From the NCBI GenBank assembly GCA_041484195.1, contig JBGPHC010000033.1, positions 1 to 41,366 of the forward strand: a stretch of 41,366 bases of DNA, written 5' to 3'. The translations under genes and the position numbers were made by a program. Positions 16,916-25,030 of the stretch are shown here, piece after piece (position 1 is the stretch's first letter; each line of letters begins with the position of its first letter). Below the pieces are notes generated by a model. That model was not told where the DNA came from. It did no database searches and worked only from the letters and a program-made list of their open reading frames with translations. This stretch comes from PSRI01 sp041484195. GTDB lineage: Bacteria > Bacteroidota > Bacteroidia > Chitinophagales > Chitinophagaceae.

Positions 16916-17683
16916 ATGAGAAAAATTATCCTCATTGCTCTAAGCCTGAGTTTTTTCCTATCTCCGGCACTGAATGCCCAGATCCTGAAAAAGGTGTTAA
17001 AGGGATCGGGTAACAAAGATTCATCTCAGAAATCCACCGGCATTTTAAATTCCGTATTCGGTAATAAATCGGGTTCGGGAAATTTGTCGAACGATGATAT
17101 TATAGCGGGTTTGAAAGAAGCCCTGACGGTGGGAGCTGAAAACAGTGGGAAAAAATTATCGAATGTGAATGGCTATTTTGCCAATGCCGCAATCAAGATC
17201 CTGATGCCTGAGGAAGCAAAGAAAGTGGAGAGCAAATTGCGGGCCATTGGGCTGGGTAAACAAGTGGATAATGCCATACTTTCCATGAATCGCGCGGCCG
17301 AAGATGCCGCCAAGTCCGCGGCTCCGATCTTTATCAATGCCATCAAACAAATGAGTTTCCAGGATGCTCTGAGCATCCTTAGAGGCGGGGATTTTGCCGC
17401 TACCAATTACCTGAAAGATAAGACTAGCAATCCCCTGACAGAAGCCTTCCGGCCTGTGATTGATTCTTCATTGAAAAAAGTGAATGCCACCAAATACTGG
17501 AATACTGTTTTTTCCACTTATAATAAATTCAGCAGTGAAAAGGTCAATCCCGATCTGTCTGCCTATGTAACTGAGAAAGCATTGTCAGGCATTTTTTACC
17601 AGGTGGGGCAGGAAGAACAATCCATCCGTAAAGATCCTTTGGCCAGAACTTCAGACATTCTGAAAAAAGTCTTTGCGAAATAG
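16916..17683 (+). CDS. DUF4197 family secreted protein
   Basis: A 255-residue exported protein (signal peptide ends LNA|Q). The body is helical and carries the family's typical stretches: GLKEALTVGAENSGKKLS, KILMPEEAKKVESKLRAIG, MNRAAEDAAKSAAPIFINAIKQMS and LSGIFYQVGQEEQSIRKDP. The function of DUF4197 is unknown; many members sit in the periplasm of Proteobacteria and Bacteroidota. The gene stands alone between the metalloprotease (plus) and rpiA (minus), with 250 bp of non-coding DNA upstream that shows nothing distinct. Confidence 0.88.
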   Translation: MRKIILIALSLSFFLSPALNAQILKKVLKGSGNKDSSQKSTGILNSVFGNKSGSGNLSNDDIIAGLKEALTVGAENSGKKLSNVNGYFANAAIKILMPEEAKKVESKLRAIGLGKQVDNAILSMNRAAEDAAKSAAPIFINAIKQMSFQDALSILRGGDFAATNYLKDKTSNPLTEAFRPVIDSSLKKVNATKYWNTVFSTYNKFSSEKVNPDLSAYVTEKALSGIFYQVGQEEQSIRKDPLARTSDILKKVFAK

Positions 17684-17720
17684 TCTCGATGAGGCTGCTG
17701 ATGACGACCACATGACGGTC

Positions 17721-18395
17721 TTATTTTTTGGCGGAAAATTCTCTCACGGTTCCGTCATTATAACCCACTATGGCCTTATCAGCCATTTGTACAAATAGAC
17801 CATTATCCACGACGCCGGGTATGAAGTTGATTGCCTTTTCTAATTTTTCGGGGAGGAGAATAGAACCGAAGGCGCAGTCAACAATATAATTTCCGTTATC
17901 GGTTATCCATGCCTGTTCGTTTGGCGCTCTGAGTGTCGGCTTGCAACCCAGTCTTTCCAATTTCCTGACTGTGATTTCCCAGCCAAATGGAACCACTTCA
18001 ACGGGCAGAGGAAATTTGCCCAGGGTCTCGACCATTTTTCGTTCGTCTGCGATTACTATGAATTTGGAACTGGCGGAAGCAATGATCTTTTCCCGCAGCA
18101 ATGCGCCTCCTCCTCCCTTGATCAAATTCAGGTTTTCGTCTATTTCATCGGCTCCGTCAATGGAGAGATCAATCTGTTCCAGGCCTTCAAATCCAATAAG
18201 GGGTATGCCTGATTCCAGGGCCAGTTTTTCAGAAGCGGCGGATGTGGCAATGGCTTTAATATGCAGTCCCTGCCTGACTCTTTCGGCAATCTTCAAAATG
18301 GCCCAATAGGCCGTGGAGCCTGTTCCGAGTCCAACCACCATGCCATCCTGGACATAGTCTGCGGCTCTTTCAGCTGCAATTTTTTTTGTCAACAT
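17721..18395 (-). CDS. rpiA: Ribose-5-phosphate isomerase A
   Basis: Interconverts ribose 5-phosphate and ribulose 5-phosphate in the non-oxidative pentose phosphate pathway. The 224-residue length is standard. The family motifs are all present: VGLGTGSTAYWAI near the N-terminus, LSIDGADEID with the catalytic Asp, LIKGGGGALLREKI, and DERKMVETLGKFPLPVEV. It follows lpdA on the same strand, but a strong terminator separates them, so it probably has its own promoter in the 75-bp gap or depends on readthrough. Confidence 0.96.
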   Translation of the reverse strand: MLTKKIAAERAADYVQDGMVVGLGTGSTAYWAILKIAERVRQGLHIKAIATSAASEKLALESGIPLIGFEGLEQIDLSIDGADEIDENLNLIKGGGGALLREKIIASASSKFIVIADERKMVETLGKFPLPVEVVPFGWEITVRKLERLGCKPTLRAPNEQAWITDNGNYIVDCAFGSILLPEKLEKAINFIPGVVDNGLFVQMADKAIVGYNDGTVREFSAKK

Positions 18396-18412
18396 GATCG
18401 GCTTTCCCCATT

Positions 18413-18446
18413 AAAATAAAAAGGATTATGAAGCGATTCATAATCC
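18413..18446 (-). terminator. Intrinsic terminator of lpdA
   Basis: On the minus strand, GGATTATGAA-TCGC-TTCATAATCC is a perfect 10-bp stem with a 4-nt loop. It is directly followed by TTTTTATTTTAA. It starts 23 nt after the lpdA stop codon. This is the clearest intrinsic terminator in the window. Confidence 0.85.
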
Positions 18447-18469
18447 GGGATATTTTGTAAATAATAGCA

Positions 18470-19876
18470 TTATATGTCTATGGCTTCTCCGTAAGCGGCC
18501 GCTGTGGCTTCTTTCGTAGCCTCACTCATGGTGGGATGTGGATGCACGGAGTTCAATATTTCATGATAAGTGGCTTCAAGTGTGCGGGCTACCACCACTT
18601 CCGCGATCATGTCTGTAACTCCGTTGCCGATCATGTGTGCACCAAGGAATTCCCCATATTTGGCGTCGAAAATCACTTTCACAAAACCCTCCGTGGAACC
18701 CGCTGCATTGGCCTTTCCGGAAGCGATGAAAGGGAATTTACCCACTTTAATTTCATATCCGGCTTCCTTAGCCGCTTTTTCCGTATAGCCTACAGATGCC
18801 ACTTCAGGCAGGCAATAGGTGCAGCCGGGGATATTGTTATAGTCCAGGGGTTCGGGAAGGGAACCATATTTTTTCTCTACATAACCGATATGCTCAGCCG
18901 CGACAATGCCTTCTTTAGTGGCTACATGAGCCAAAGCCTGACCGGGTGTACAATCCCCAATGGCATAAATGCCCGGCACATTGGTTTGAAGATATTTGTC
19001 TATTGCAATTTTTCCCTTTTCAACCTTTACGCCCAGTTGTTCCAGTCCGGCGTTTTCAAGATTGGCCACAATGCCAACCGCGCTCAGCAGGATCTCGGCT
19101 TCCATGGTTGTTTCGCCTGAAGGAGTCTTCACTTTGGCCTTTACGCCGCTGCCGCTGGTATCAACCCCCGTCACTTCGCTGCTGGTGAATATGTCAATTC
19201 CCTGTTTCTTGAATTGCTTTTCCAGCTCCTTTGAAATATCCTCATCTTCTACAGGCACTATTCGTGGAAGGAATTCAACAATGGTGACTTTTGTTCCCAG
19301 GCTGTTGTAGAAATAGGCAAATTCAGACCCGATAGCGCCGCTACCAACAATGATCATGCTTTTGGGCTGCTGGGCCAGTGACATGGCTTCCCGGTAGCCG
19401 ATTATTTTCTTCCCATCGATTTTCATACTGGGTAATTCACGGGAACGGCCACCTGTAGCAACGATGATATATTTGGATTCAAGCACCTGCGTTTTGCCAT
19501 CTGCGCCTGTCACTTCCATCTGCCCACGAGCCTTTAATTTTCCATGTCCCATGAAAACATCGATCTTGTTCTTTTTCATCAGGAACTGAACGCCTTTGCT
19601 CATCTTGTCTGCCACCGCTCTGCTTCTCTTGATAACAACTGGGAAATTTTGCTGCACACCGCTGGCATCAATGCCATAATTCGTGCTGTGCTTCATGTAA
19701 TCATAAACCTGCGCGCTTTTCAAAAGAGCCTTGGTGGGGATGCATCCCCAATTGAGACAGATTCCGCCCAGGCTTTCTCTTTCAACAATTGCGACCTTAA
19801 ATCCAAGTTGTGAGGCGCGAATAGCGGCTGGATATCCTCCCGGGCCGCTACCCAACACTATAACATCGTATGCCAT
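18470..19876 (-). CDS. lpdA: Dihydrolipoyl dehydrogenase (E3)
   Basis: The flavoprotein E3 reoxidises dihydrolipoamide with NAD+ in 2-oxoacid dehydrogenase complexes and the glycine cleavage system. The 468-residue protein shows the FAD-binding GSGPGGYPAAIRA, the redox disulfide C40-LNWG-C45, the NAD-binding GSGAIGSEFAYFY, the second FAD motif YAIGDCTPG, and the C-terminal dimerisation domain with the catalytic His-Glu motif in HPHPTMSE. It is a natural partner of the E2 at 1284-2648, but the genes are far apart and E1 lies outside the window. Confidence 0.96.
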   Translation of the reverse strand: MAYDVIVLGSGPGGYPAAIRASQLGFKVAIVERESLGGICLNWGCIPTKALLKSAQVYDYMKHSTNYGIDASGVQQNFPVVIKRSRAVADKMSKGVQFLMKKNKIDVFMGHGKLKARGQMEVTGADGKTQVLESKYIIVATGGRSRELPSMKIDGKKIIGYREAMSLAQQPKSMIIVGSGAIGSEFAYFYNSLGTKVTIVEFLPRIVPVEDEDISKELEKQFKKQGIDIFTSSEVTGVDTSGSGVKAKVKTPSGETTMEAEILLSAVGIVANLENAGLEQLGVKVEKGKIAIDKYLQTNVPGIYAIGDCTPGQALAHVATKEGIVAAEHIGYVEKKYGSLPEPLDYNNIPGCTYCLPEVASVGYTEKAAKEAGYEIKVGKFPFIASGKANAAGSTEGFVKVIFDAKYGEFLGAHMIGNGVTDMIAEVVVARTLEATYHEILNSVHPHPTMSEATKEATAAAYGEAIDI

Positions 19877-19946
19877 ATTAATTGTATGATTTAAAGATTT
19901 CGAATGATTCCATAGCTAATGCATGAAGCAGAAACCTAAACGCGCT

Positions 19947-19985
19947 AATTCAGGATCCCGGATTATGGAGCCGGCATCCTGAATT
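19947..19985. repeat. Long inverted repeat between lpdA and the transglutaminase gene
   Basis: AATTCAGGAT (19947-19956) pairs perfectly with ATCCTGAATT (19976-19985). Inside, after one C/C mismatch, CCGG pairs with CCGG, leaving a 9-nt loop. There is no T-tract on either side. It lies about 70 bp upstream of the lpdA ATG, in a divergent gap, so it could be an operator, an mRNA leader structure or an interspersed repeat. Confidence 0.6.
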
Positions 19986-20139
19986 GATTTGCGAAATTAC
20001 TGGCAAATAGGCAAACCGCAAAACAGGTTAAGATCGGGGCAGGAACTTTTTTTAACGATATTTTCCCGACGATATGTTAAGAACTATGCGGAATTTTGCA
20101 GGGATCTTTCATACCCGAAAGTTCTGCCATACCGAAGTC

Positions 20140-21105
20140 ATGAAAATATTATTCATACTCCTCTCTGTACTATCATCCGTCTTGCTTCGCGCCCAGACCA
20201 ATCCGGATTTTGAATCAGTGGATCATTTCGCAAGGAGCATAAAGATTCAAACTGATAATCGTAAACAATTATTAAAGGTCATAGACACCATTCGCGGCCA
20301 ATTCAGCAGAGATGAGGCCAGAGTGAGAGCCGCATTCGTTTGGGTAACCGAACACGTCCAATATGACTGTGGCAGTTATTCCGATCCTGTATTGAGCAGA
20401 AATTCAATCGACGCTATTTTGAAGACCGGAAAATCAGTCTGCTCCGGGTTCGCTAATATTTTTGAATTCATGTGTCGTCAATTGGGTATTGAATGTGTCA
20501 ATATCAATGGCTTTGCCAAGACCTCCGCGAAAGACCTGCTGATACAGGCCGACAGCATGAGGAATAATCATACCTGGAATGCCGTGAGGATTAGTGGAAT
20601 GTGGAAACTCGTAGATGTAACCTGGGCCAGCGGTTATGCAGATGAAAACTGCGGTACGGTGGTGAAAGAATTTGCCGACCAGTATTTCTTCATGCCTCCT
20701 GAACAAATGATCCTGACTCATTACCCCGCAGACAGCATCTGGCAGCTCTTGAAAAACAGGATGAGCCGTGATGAATTTCTTCGATTACCTGTATTACACG
20801 ATTCTTTTTTCAAAACCGGGGTTTCAGAATTTGAACCCGGTCAAAGCACACTGGAAGCTCCCTACAATGGTTTGCTGATATTCAAATTCAAATCCTCCAG
20901 GCCCCTGGAGAAGATAGGTATCTGGAGCCCGGATGCGTCTGTGCCACAGGAATGGGGGCGATTGATCCGACGAGGCGACTATTTCGTTTTTTATTACTAT
21001 GTAAAGGGCAGGAATGATTATATACTGAATATCTCACTGGATGGAACGCGCACTTCCCTGATATATAAAATCAAAGTTCAAAAGCAAAAGAAACGGGGAT
21101 CATAG
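20140..21105 (+). CDS. Secreted transglutaminase-like (kyphoscoliosis-peptidase type) protein
   Basis: A 321-residue exported protein (signal peptide ends LRA|Q). The transglutaminase-like core holds a Cys-His-Asp triad: Cys101 in KSVCSGFANIF, His144 in NNHTWNAVRI and Asp159 in WKLVDVTWASGY. The region after about 230 is beta-rich and has no recognised domain. Such proteins act as cysteine peptidases or peptide crosslinkers in the periplasm; the substrate is unknown. I start at ATG 20140, at the signal peptide; the in-frame ATG at 20074 would add 22 residues that mask it. The gene converges with the T9SS type B gene, 22 bp away. Confidence 0.86.
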   Translation: MKILFILLSVLSSVLLRAQTNPDFESVDHFARSIKIQTDNRKQLLKVIDTIRGQFSRDEARVRAAFVWVTEHVQYDCGSYSDPVLSRNSIDAILKTGKSVCSGFANIFEFMCRQLGIECVNINGFAKTSAKDLLIQADSMRNNHTWNAVRISGMWKLVDVTWASGYADENCGTVVKEFADQYFFMPPEQMILTHYPADSIWQLLKNRMSRDEFLRLPVLHDSFFKTGVSEFEPGQSTLEAPYNGLLIFKFKSSRPLEKIGIWSPDASVPQEWGRLIRRGDYFVFYYYVKGRNDYILNISLDGTRTSLIYKIKVQKQKKRGS

Positions 21106-21127
21106 AGGAGCCTGATGCCTGGACCAA

Positions 21128-22150
21128 TCAATCGATGAGCGTGACGCTATTCTTGAGCAGAATATCTTTCTTCAGCACGAAATCAAAATAGATGCAGTAG
21201 TAGATGAAGGTTCCCCTGCCTTGAACCTTTCCCATATACCTTCCGTCCCAGCCTTCGGTGGGAGTTTTTGATTCAAATACTTTTTCCCCATATCTGTTAA
21301 AGATCATCAGATGGTATTTATCTATCGGGCAAAAAAAGCTGGGTCTGAAAACATCGTTCCTGCCATCACGGTTAGGGGTGAAGGCATTTGGAAACATCAT
21401 GCATTTCGAATCGCAGGCTATGGTTACTACGGTATCTATATGATATCCGCAGATATTGTCAGCGCGCAGAATATAAGTGCCTGGATTGGGAGCAATATAT
21501 TCGGGTCCCGCGATTCCGTCCTGCCACTGATAGTCGGTGTATTTCTGCGGTACGGTTTGCAAAGACACGCCCAGTGCTCCGCATGGTATGAGTACATTAT
21601 TGCCCAATTCAAACTGGGGTTTATCAATCACTTCCACCTGCACAGCCGCCCTTGGGCTTTCGCATCCCTGAACGGTTTGCGAAACGTAATAAAAGGTTAT
21701 GGTTGTATCCGCCGTGGAAGGTGTGGGCGCTATGGGATTTCCTATACCGGCGATAGGTGAATCATACCAAAGTATATTTTGCCCCTTTGCTACCAGTGGT
21801 TGATCAGGCCTGTTCAGACAGAGGAGGACCAGGCTATCAGCATTCGGTTCAAGTATGAATGAATTGAAAATCAGGGTTATGCTATCTTGCACCGTGCATT
21901 TTCCGTCATTCACCTGTACCCAATATAGACCGCTTTGATTGGTTTGGATGGCAGTATCAGTTGCGCCCGTTGACCAGGCATAGACGGCTCCCGGATATTG
22001 GGGCAGTGCCAGAGTGAACATAGTATCCTTGCAAATAATGAGACTGTCGCCCGGGAACAGATTTGCGGGCAGGCCGCATGGGGCCTGCGCCAGGGCATTT
22101 TGGCAGGTCAGGAGCATGAATATCCACAGCAGGCATGGTATTTTTTTCAT
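21128..22150 (-). CDS. T9SS type B (gliding-motility-associated CTD) secreted adhesin-like protein
   Basis: A 340-residue secreted protein. The signal peptide ends ALA|Q. It appears to contain three Ig/PKD-like segments: one with YAWSTGATDTAIQTNQSGLYWVQV, one with LWYDSPIAG...TFYYVSQTVQGCESPRA, and one with YQWQDGIAGPEYIAPNPGTY. The last ~90 residues form the type B sorting domain, with FPNAFTPNRDGRNDVFRP, YHLMIFNRYGEKVFES and EGWDGRYMGK. Proteins with this tail go through the T9SS to the cell surface. Small size suggests a short stalk or adhesin; the ligand is unknown. Confidence 0.88.
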   Translation of the reverse strand: MKKIPCLLWIFMLLTCQNALAQAPCGLPANLFPGDSLIICKDTMFTLALPQYPGAVYAWSTGATDTAIQTNQSGLYWVQVNDGKCTVQDSITLIFNSFILEPNADSLVLLCLNRPDQPLVAKGQNILWYDSPIAGIGNPIAPTPSTADTTITFYYVSQTVQGCESPRAAVQVEVIDKPQFELGNNVLIPCGALGVSLQTVPQKYTDYQWQDGIAGPEYIAPNPGTYILRADNICGYHIDTVVTIACDSKCMMFPNAFTPNRDGRNDVFRPSFFCPIDKYHLMIFNRYGEKVFESKTPTEGWDGRYMGKVQGRGTFIYYCIYFDFVLKKDILLKNSVTLID

Positions 22151-22274
22151 GGGATCGGGGACTAACCTTTACAGTTTTCACTTATTTAACAATTATTGAA
22201 CCAATTCTTTATTTTCAGGCCCAAAATCAGGGATTTTGAACAAGGATTAGGGCAAAAACATTTTGAGTTTTAAT

Positions 22275-22282
22275 TAAATTTG
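22275..22282 (+). promoter_or_regulatory. -7 element for rpmB
   Basis: TAAATTTG matches TAnnTTTG exactly, 31 nt upstream of the rpmB ATG. No -33 TTG occurs at the usual spacing. It could drive the rpmB-rpmG-DUF4295 operon. Confidence 0.4.
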
Positions 22283-22312
22283 CAGACCTTGCCCTCCCAA
22301 AAAAAATCAATT

Positions 22313-22549
22313 ATGGCTAGAGTTTGTCAGGTTACGGGTAAGGTTCCCATTACCGGCCACCGTGTTTCGCACTCTAATATCAAGACTAATCGCCGGTTCC
22401 TGCCGAACCTGCAGACCAAACGTTTTTTCCTGGCAGAAGAAGACAAATGGATAAGTCTTAAGGTATCCGCTGAGGGTATTAGAACGATCAACAAGAAGGG
22501 ACTTTATTCGGTAGTTAAGGAGTTGAGAGCCCAGGGCGAAAAAATCTAA
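22313..22549 (+). CDS. rpmB: 50S ribosomal protein bL28
   Basis: A 78-residue ribosomal protein of the large subunit. The N-terminal MARVCQVTGKVPITGHRVSH and RRFLPNLQTKRFFL are diagnostic of bL28. It is the first gene of a compact operon with rpmG (21-bp gap) and the DUF4295 gene. A longer reading frame opens with TTG at 22280, but the ATG at 22313 gives the canonical N-terminus and lies downstream of the promoter match. Confidence 0.97.
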   Translation: MARVCQVTGKVPITGHRVSHSNIKTNRRFLPNLQTKRFFLAEEDKWISLKVSAEGIRTINKKGLYSVVKELRAQGEKI

Positions 22550-22570
22550 CAATATCAAAATTTCAATACA

Positions 22571-22753
22571 ATGGCTAAGAAAGGTAACAGGGTACAGGTG
22601 ATCCTAGAGTGTACTGAACATAAAACCAGCGGCAAGCCCGGTACCAGCCGCTATATCACCAGTAAGAACAAGAAAAATACTCCGGAGCGAATGGAGTTGA
22701 AGAAATACAACCCTATCTTGAAGAAATATACCATCCACAAAGAAATTAAGTAA
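22571..22753 (+). CDS. rpmG: 50S ribosomal protein bL33
   Basis: A 60-residue basic large-subunit protein, recognised by VQVILECTEHKTSGKPGTSRYITSK-type sequence and the closing LKKYNPILKKYTIHKEIK. Only the single Cys of ILECTEH is present, with no CxxC zinc pairs, so this is the Cys-poor (zinc-free) form. It lies between rpmB and the DUF4295 gene, whose ATG begins 2 nt after the rpmG stop codon. Confidence 0.96.
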   Translation: MAKKGNRVQVILECTEHKTSGKPGTSRYITSKNKKNTPERMELKKYNPILKKYTIHKEIK

Positions 22754-22755
22754 CC

Positions 22756-22929
22756 ATGGCAAAGCAAGCAAAAACAGCCATCAAGACCAAAGATCAGAAG
22801 GCTGCATCGGAAGCAAAGAACTGGACTAAAGTGATCAGGGCCGTACGCAGTCCCAAGACCGGAGCCTATACTTTCAAGGAGGCTATTGTACATAAAGACA
22901 AGATCAGGGAATTCCTGGCTAAAAAATAA
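22756..22929 (+). CDS. DUF4295 small basic protein
   Basis: This 57-residue ORF begins with MAKQAKTAIKTKDQKAASEA and ends IREFLAKK. It is highly basic and contains VIRAVRSPKTGAYTFKE. Its place right after rpmG, and its composition, fit DUF4295, a family found almost only in Bacteroidota and suspected to be ribosome-associated. The ATG is 2 nt after the rpmG stop codon, implying translational coupling. It is short and easily missed by length-limited gene calling. Confidence 0.9.
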   Translation: MAKQAKTAIKTKDQKAASEAKNWTKVIRAVRSPKTGAYTFKEAIVHKDKIREFLAKK

Positions 22930-22950
22930 AAGGTGGTTTAGTAAGAGCGT

Positions 22951-22989
22951 GAAAGCTGTCATGATATAATAGTATCGCGACGGCTTTTC
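22951..22989 (+). terminator. Possible terminator after the bL28-bL33-DUF4295 operon
   Basis: GAAAGCTGTC (22951-22960) pairs with GACGGCTTTTC (22979-22989) with one bulged T and one G-T wobble; the loop is 18 nt. TCGTTTTATG follows. It starts about 20 nt after the DUF4295 stop. The large loop and poor T-tract leave it tentative. Confidence 0.4.
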
Positions 22990-23007
22990 TCGTTTTATGT
23001 ATTTTCT

Positions 23008-23535
23008 ATGGAGCAAATAATTTGTACGCGTCAAGCCAACCCTTCAGATTGTTCTACAATTGCAGAATTGGGCAGGCAAACCTTTGCCGAAACCTACGGC
23101 GATGTGAGTAATAAGGAATCCATCGAAAGATATTTGGCCGCTAAATTCTCAACGGAGACCATTGCCGCCGAACTAGCCAGTCCGGGCGATCGCTTTTATA
23201 TCGCCAATTTCAAATCCAATCCAGTAGGCTTTACGAAACTCAAAAATGACAGAGAAGCAAAAGGCCTGCATGGCCGGAAGACAATAGAAGTGGAAAGGAT
23301 CTACGTACTGCCGGAATATCAAAGGTCCAAAGTGGGAAGTGAGTTGATGAGGCAGTGTAAGGAGATAGCCAGAGCCGAAAAATTCGAAACAATCTGGCTG
23401 CAGGTATGGCAACAAAATCTCAAGGCAATACAATTTTATCAAAAAGCAGGGTTTGTAATATATGAAACAACACATTTTTCTTTTGATGATATTACGCATC
23501 AGGATTTCCTGATGCGCTACGATCTTTACTATTAA
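23008..23535 (+). CDS. GNAT family N-acetyltransferase
   Basis: A 175-residue single-domain acetyltransferase. The acetyl-CoA-binding motif appears as YVLPEYQRSKVGSELMRQC (about 109-127), preceded by the VERI beta-4 strand. WLQVWQQNLKAIQFYQKAGF is the usual C-terminal motif B with the catalytic-type Tyr. The target (small molecule or protein N-terminus) cannot be told. It sits between the DUF4295 gene and ftsY, 8 bp upstream of the latter, so it likely shares a transcript with ftsY. Confidence 0.9.
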   Translation: MEQIICTRQANPSDCSTIAELGRQTFAETYGDVSNKESIERYLAAKFSTETIAAELASPGDRFYIANFKSNPVGFTKLKNDREAKGLHGRKTIEVERIYVLPEYQRSKVGSELMRQCKEIARAEKFETIWLQVWQQNLKAIQFYQKAGFVIYETTHFSFDDITHQDFLMRYDLYY

Positions 23536-23543
23536 ATTCGTGT

Positions 23544-24509
23544 ATGGGATTTTTTGATAAACTATTCGGGAAAAAAGAAAAGGAAAGTCTGGACCAGGGA
23601 TTGCAAAAAACAAAGGAAAGTTTCCTTTCCAGGATTACGAAGGCAGTAGCAGGTAAGAGTACAGTTGATGAAGAGGTGTTGGATTCAATTGAAGATGCCC
23701 TGATAGGAGCCGACGTGGGCATTGATACAACGGTTCAAATCATCAAACGCATTGAGTCAAGGGTCGCAAAGGATAAGTATCTCAATACTGCCGAACTCAA
23801 TAATATCCTGCAGGAAGAAATGGAAGCACTCCTGGTCAGCGGTCTGGAAAATAATTCATATGATTTCACTTCAGAGCTCCCCGCCAAACCTTATGTGATC
23901 CTGGTTGTGGGGGTAAATGGGGTGGGCAAAACCACCACAATCGGTAAACTGGCTTATAATTTTAAGAAAGCAGGCAAATCGGTATTATTGGGTGCGGCAG
24001 ATACTTTTAGGGCCGCAGCAGTAGATCAGTTGACTATTTGGAGTGAAAGAGCTGGTGTGGGAATCGTAAAGAAAGAAATGGGAAGTGACCCTGCCTCTGT
24101 AGCTTTTGATACGGTCACGAGCGGCCTGGCAAAGGGAGTTGACGTAATCCTGATAGATACGGCCGGTCGTCTCCACAACAAGGCGCACCTGATGGAAGAA
24201 CTCAGTAAGATTAAAAGAGTAGTGCAAAAAGTAATTCCGGATGCACCACAAGAAGTGCTTTTGGTATTGGATGGATCCACCGGGCAAAACGCGGTTGAAC
24301 AGGCCCGCCAATTCACCAGTGCTACTGAAGTAACTGCCCTGGCTATTACTAAATTGGATGGAACTGCCAAAGGGGGGGTCGTTCTCTCCATCGCTCATCA
24401 ATTCAGGATTCCTGTAAAATTTGTGGGTGTGGGTGAAAAAATGGAAGACCTTTTGGTTTTCGACAAACATGAATTTGTAGACAGTCTTTTCAATTTAAAT
24501 CGCTCCTGA
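23544..24509 (+). CDS. ftsY: Signal recognition particle receptor FtsY
   Basis: The SRP receptor GTPase guides ribosome-nascent-chain complexes to the SecYEG translocon. The 321-residue protein lacks a long acidic A domain and starts almost at the NG core, as is normal in Bacteroidota. The N domain (about 20-100) is followed by the P-loop at 123-130 (GVNGVGKT), DTFRAAAVDQL, the G3 motif DTAGRLHNK, TKLDGTAKGG (G4), and the C-terminal GVGEKMEDLLVFD. The start is ATG 23544. A hairpin at 24542-24569 lies just after its stop. Confidence 0.96.
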   Translation: MGFFDKLFGKKEKESLDQGLQKTKESFLSRITKAVAGKSTVDEEVLDSIEDALIGADVGIDTTVQIIKRIESRVAKDKYLNTAELNNILQEEMEALLVSGLENNSYDFTSELPAKPYVILVVGVNGVGKTTTIGKLAYNFKKAGKSVLLGAADTFRAAAVDQLTIWSERAGVGIVKKEMGSDPASVAFDTVTSGLAKGVDVILIDTAGRLHNKAHLMEELSKIKRVVQKVIPDAPQEVLLVLDGSTGQNAVEQARQFTSATEVTALAITKLDGTAKGGVVLSIAHQFRIPVKFVGVGEKMEDLLVFDKHEFVDSLFNLNRS

Positions 24510-24541
24510 AAAATTTCGAACTATCGGCCTCACATAAAAGC

Positions 24542-24569
24542 GACAACCCCCTGTAAACAGGAGGTTGTC
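24542..24569. terminator. Hairpin after ftsY
   Basis: GACAACC pairs with GGTTGTC (7 bp). After one C/A mismatch, CCTG pairs with CAGG around a TAAA loop. It starts 33 nt after the ftsY stop. There is no T-run on either side, so it could be a factor-assisted terminator or a 3'-end stabiliser. Confidence 0.5.
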
Positions 24570-24576
24570 CTTGAAG

Positions 24577-24608
24577 TTGATTGACACCTAACCCACCATA
24601 TATATTTG
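24577..24608 (+). promoter_or_regulatory. Predicted promoter inside the ftsY-rimO gap
   Basis: TATATTTG (24601-24608) matches TAnnTTTG. Two TTG triplets sit at acceptable spacings: 24577-24579 (21 nt) and 24581-24583 (17 nt). It directly follows the hairpin at 24542-24569 and reads into about 420 bp without a gene. Confidence 0.5.
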
Positions 24609-24808
24609 ACCTGTCCGCCATGTTTGGCATATCAGGTAATGGGTTCTATTTTGAAAAAGGGAAATATCACTCTATAATTCTTGCCGCTCCGGTCTGTTTA
24701 GATAGGTACAAATTCCATATTTGGAATCGAAGTCGCTAATAGGCAAGTATCCAATCCAGGAACTTAATTCTTCGGGATGATGTCCAGTCTAAATTTACTA
24801 ACAGCCTA

Positions 24809-24846
24809 AGATTCCTTTTTGTTCAAAAGATTCCTTTTTGTTCAAA
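24809..24846. repeat. Perfect 19-bp tandem duplication
   Basis: AGATTCCTTTTTGTTCAAA occurs twice back to back (24809-24827 and 24828-24846) without any difference. No other copy was noticed in the window. It probably arose by slippage, or marks a paired binding site. Confidence 0.85.
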
Positions 24847-25012
24847 CTGTATTCTAAAGTTACGGCTTTCTTGAATAATTTCAATACCATTTTGAGGGTA
24901 GTTTGTTAAAATTTGCAATATATAAAAACACTTAGATGAACTCATTTTGATGATTTTACTTCGTATTTATACTTCTCGGTGGGCAGATTCTGGCAGCTCA
25001 GACCTTTATTAG

Positions 25013-25020
25013 TAGCTTTG
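25013..25020 (+). promoter_or_regulatory. -7 element for rimO
   Basis: TAGCTTTG matches TAnnTTTG and lies 11 nt upstream of the rimO ATG at 25031. There is no exact TTG at the -33 distance. The implied leader is very short. Confidence 0.4.
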
Positions 25021-25030
25021 CCACCCTGAT

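Larger units (their letters stand above)
24510..25030 (+). other. 521-bp non-coding gap before rimO
   Basis: There is no plausible CDS. It holds, in order: a terminator-like hairpin (24542-24569), a promoter match reading right (24577-24608), a nested hairpin starting at the predicted +1 region (24609-24637), a 6-bp hairpin ATTCCA/TGGAAT (24712-24727), a perfect 19-bp tandem duplication (24809-24846), and a -7 element for rimO (25013-25020). It could encode a small RNA or a long leader. Confidence 0.5.

Noticed and set aside
18536..19120. 194-codon plus-strand open frame opposite lpdA
   Set aside because: Antisense to a strongly supported gene; composition looks like reverse-complement translation, with no signal or motif.
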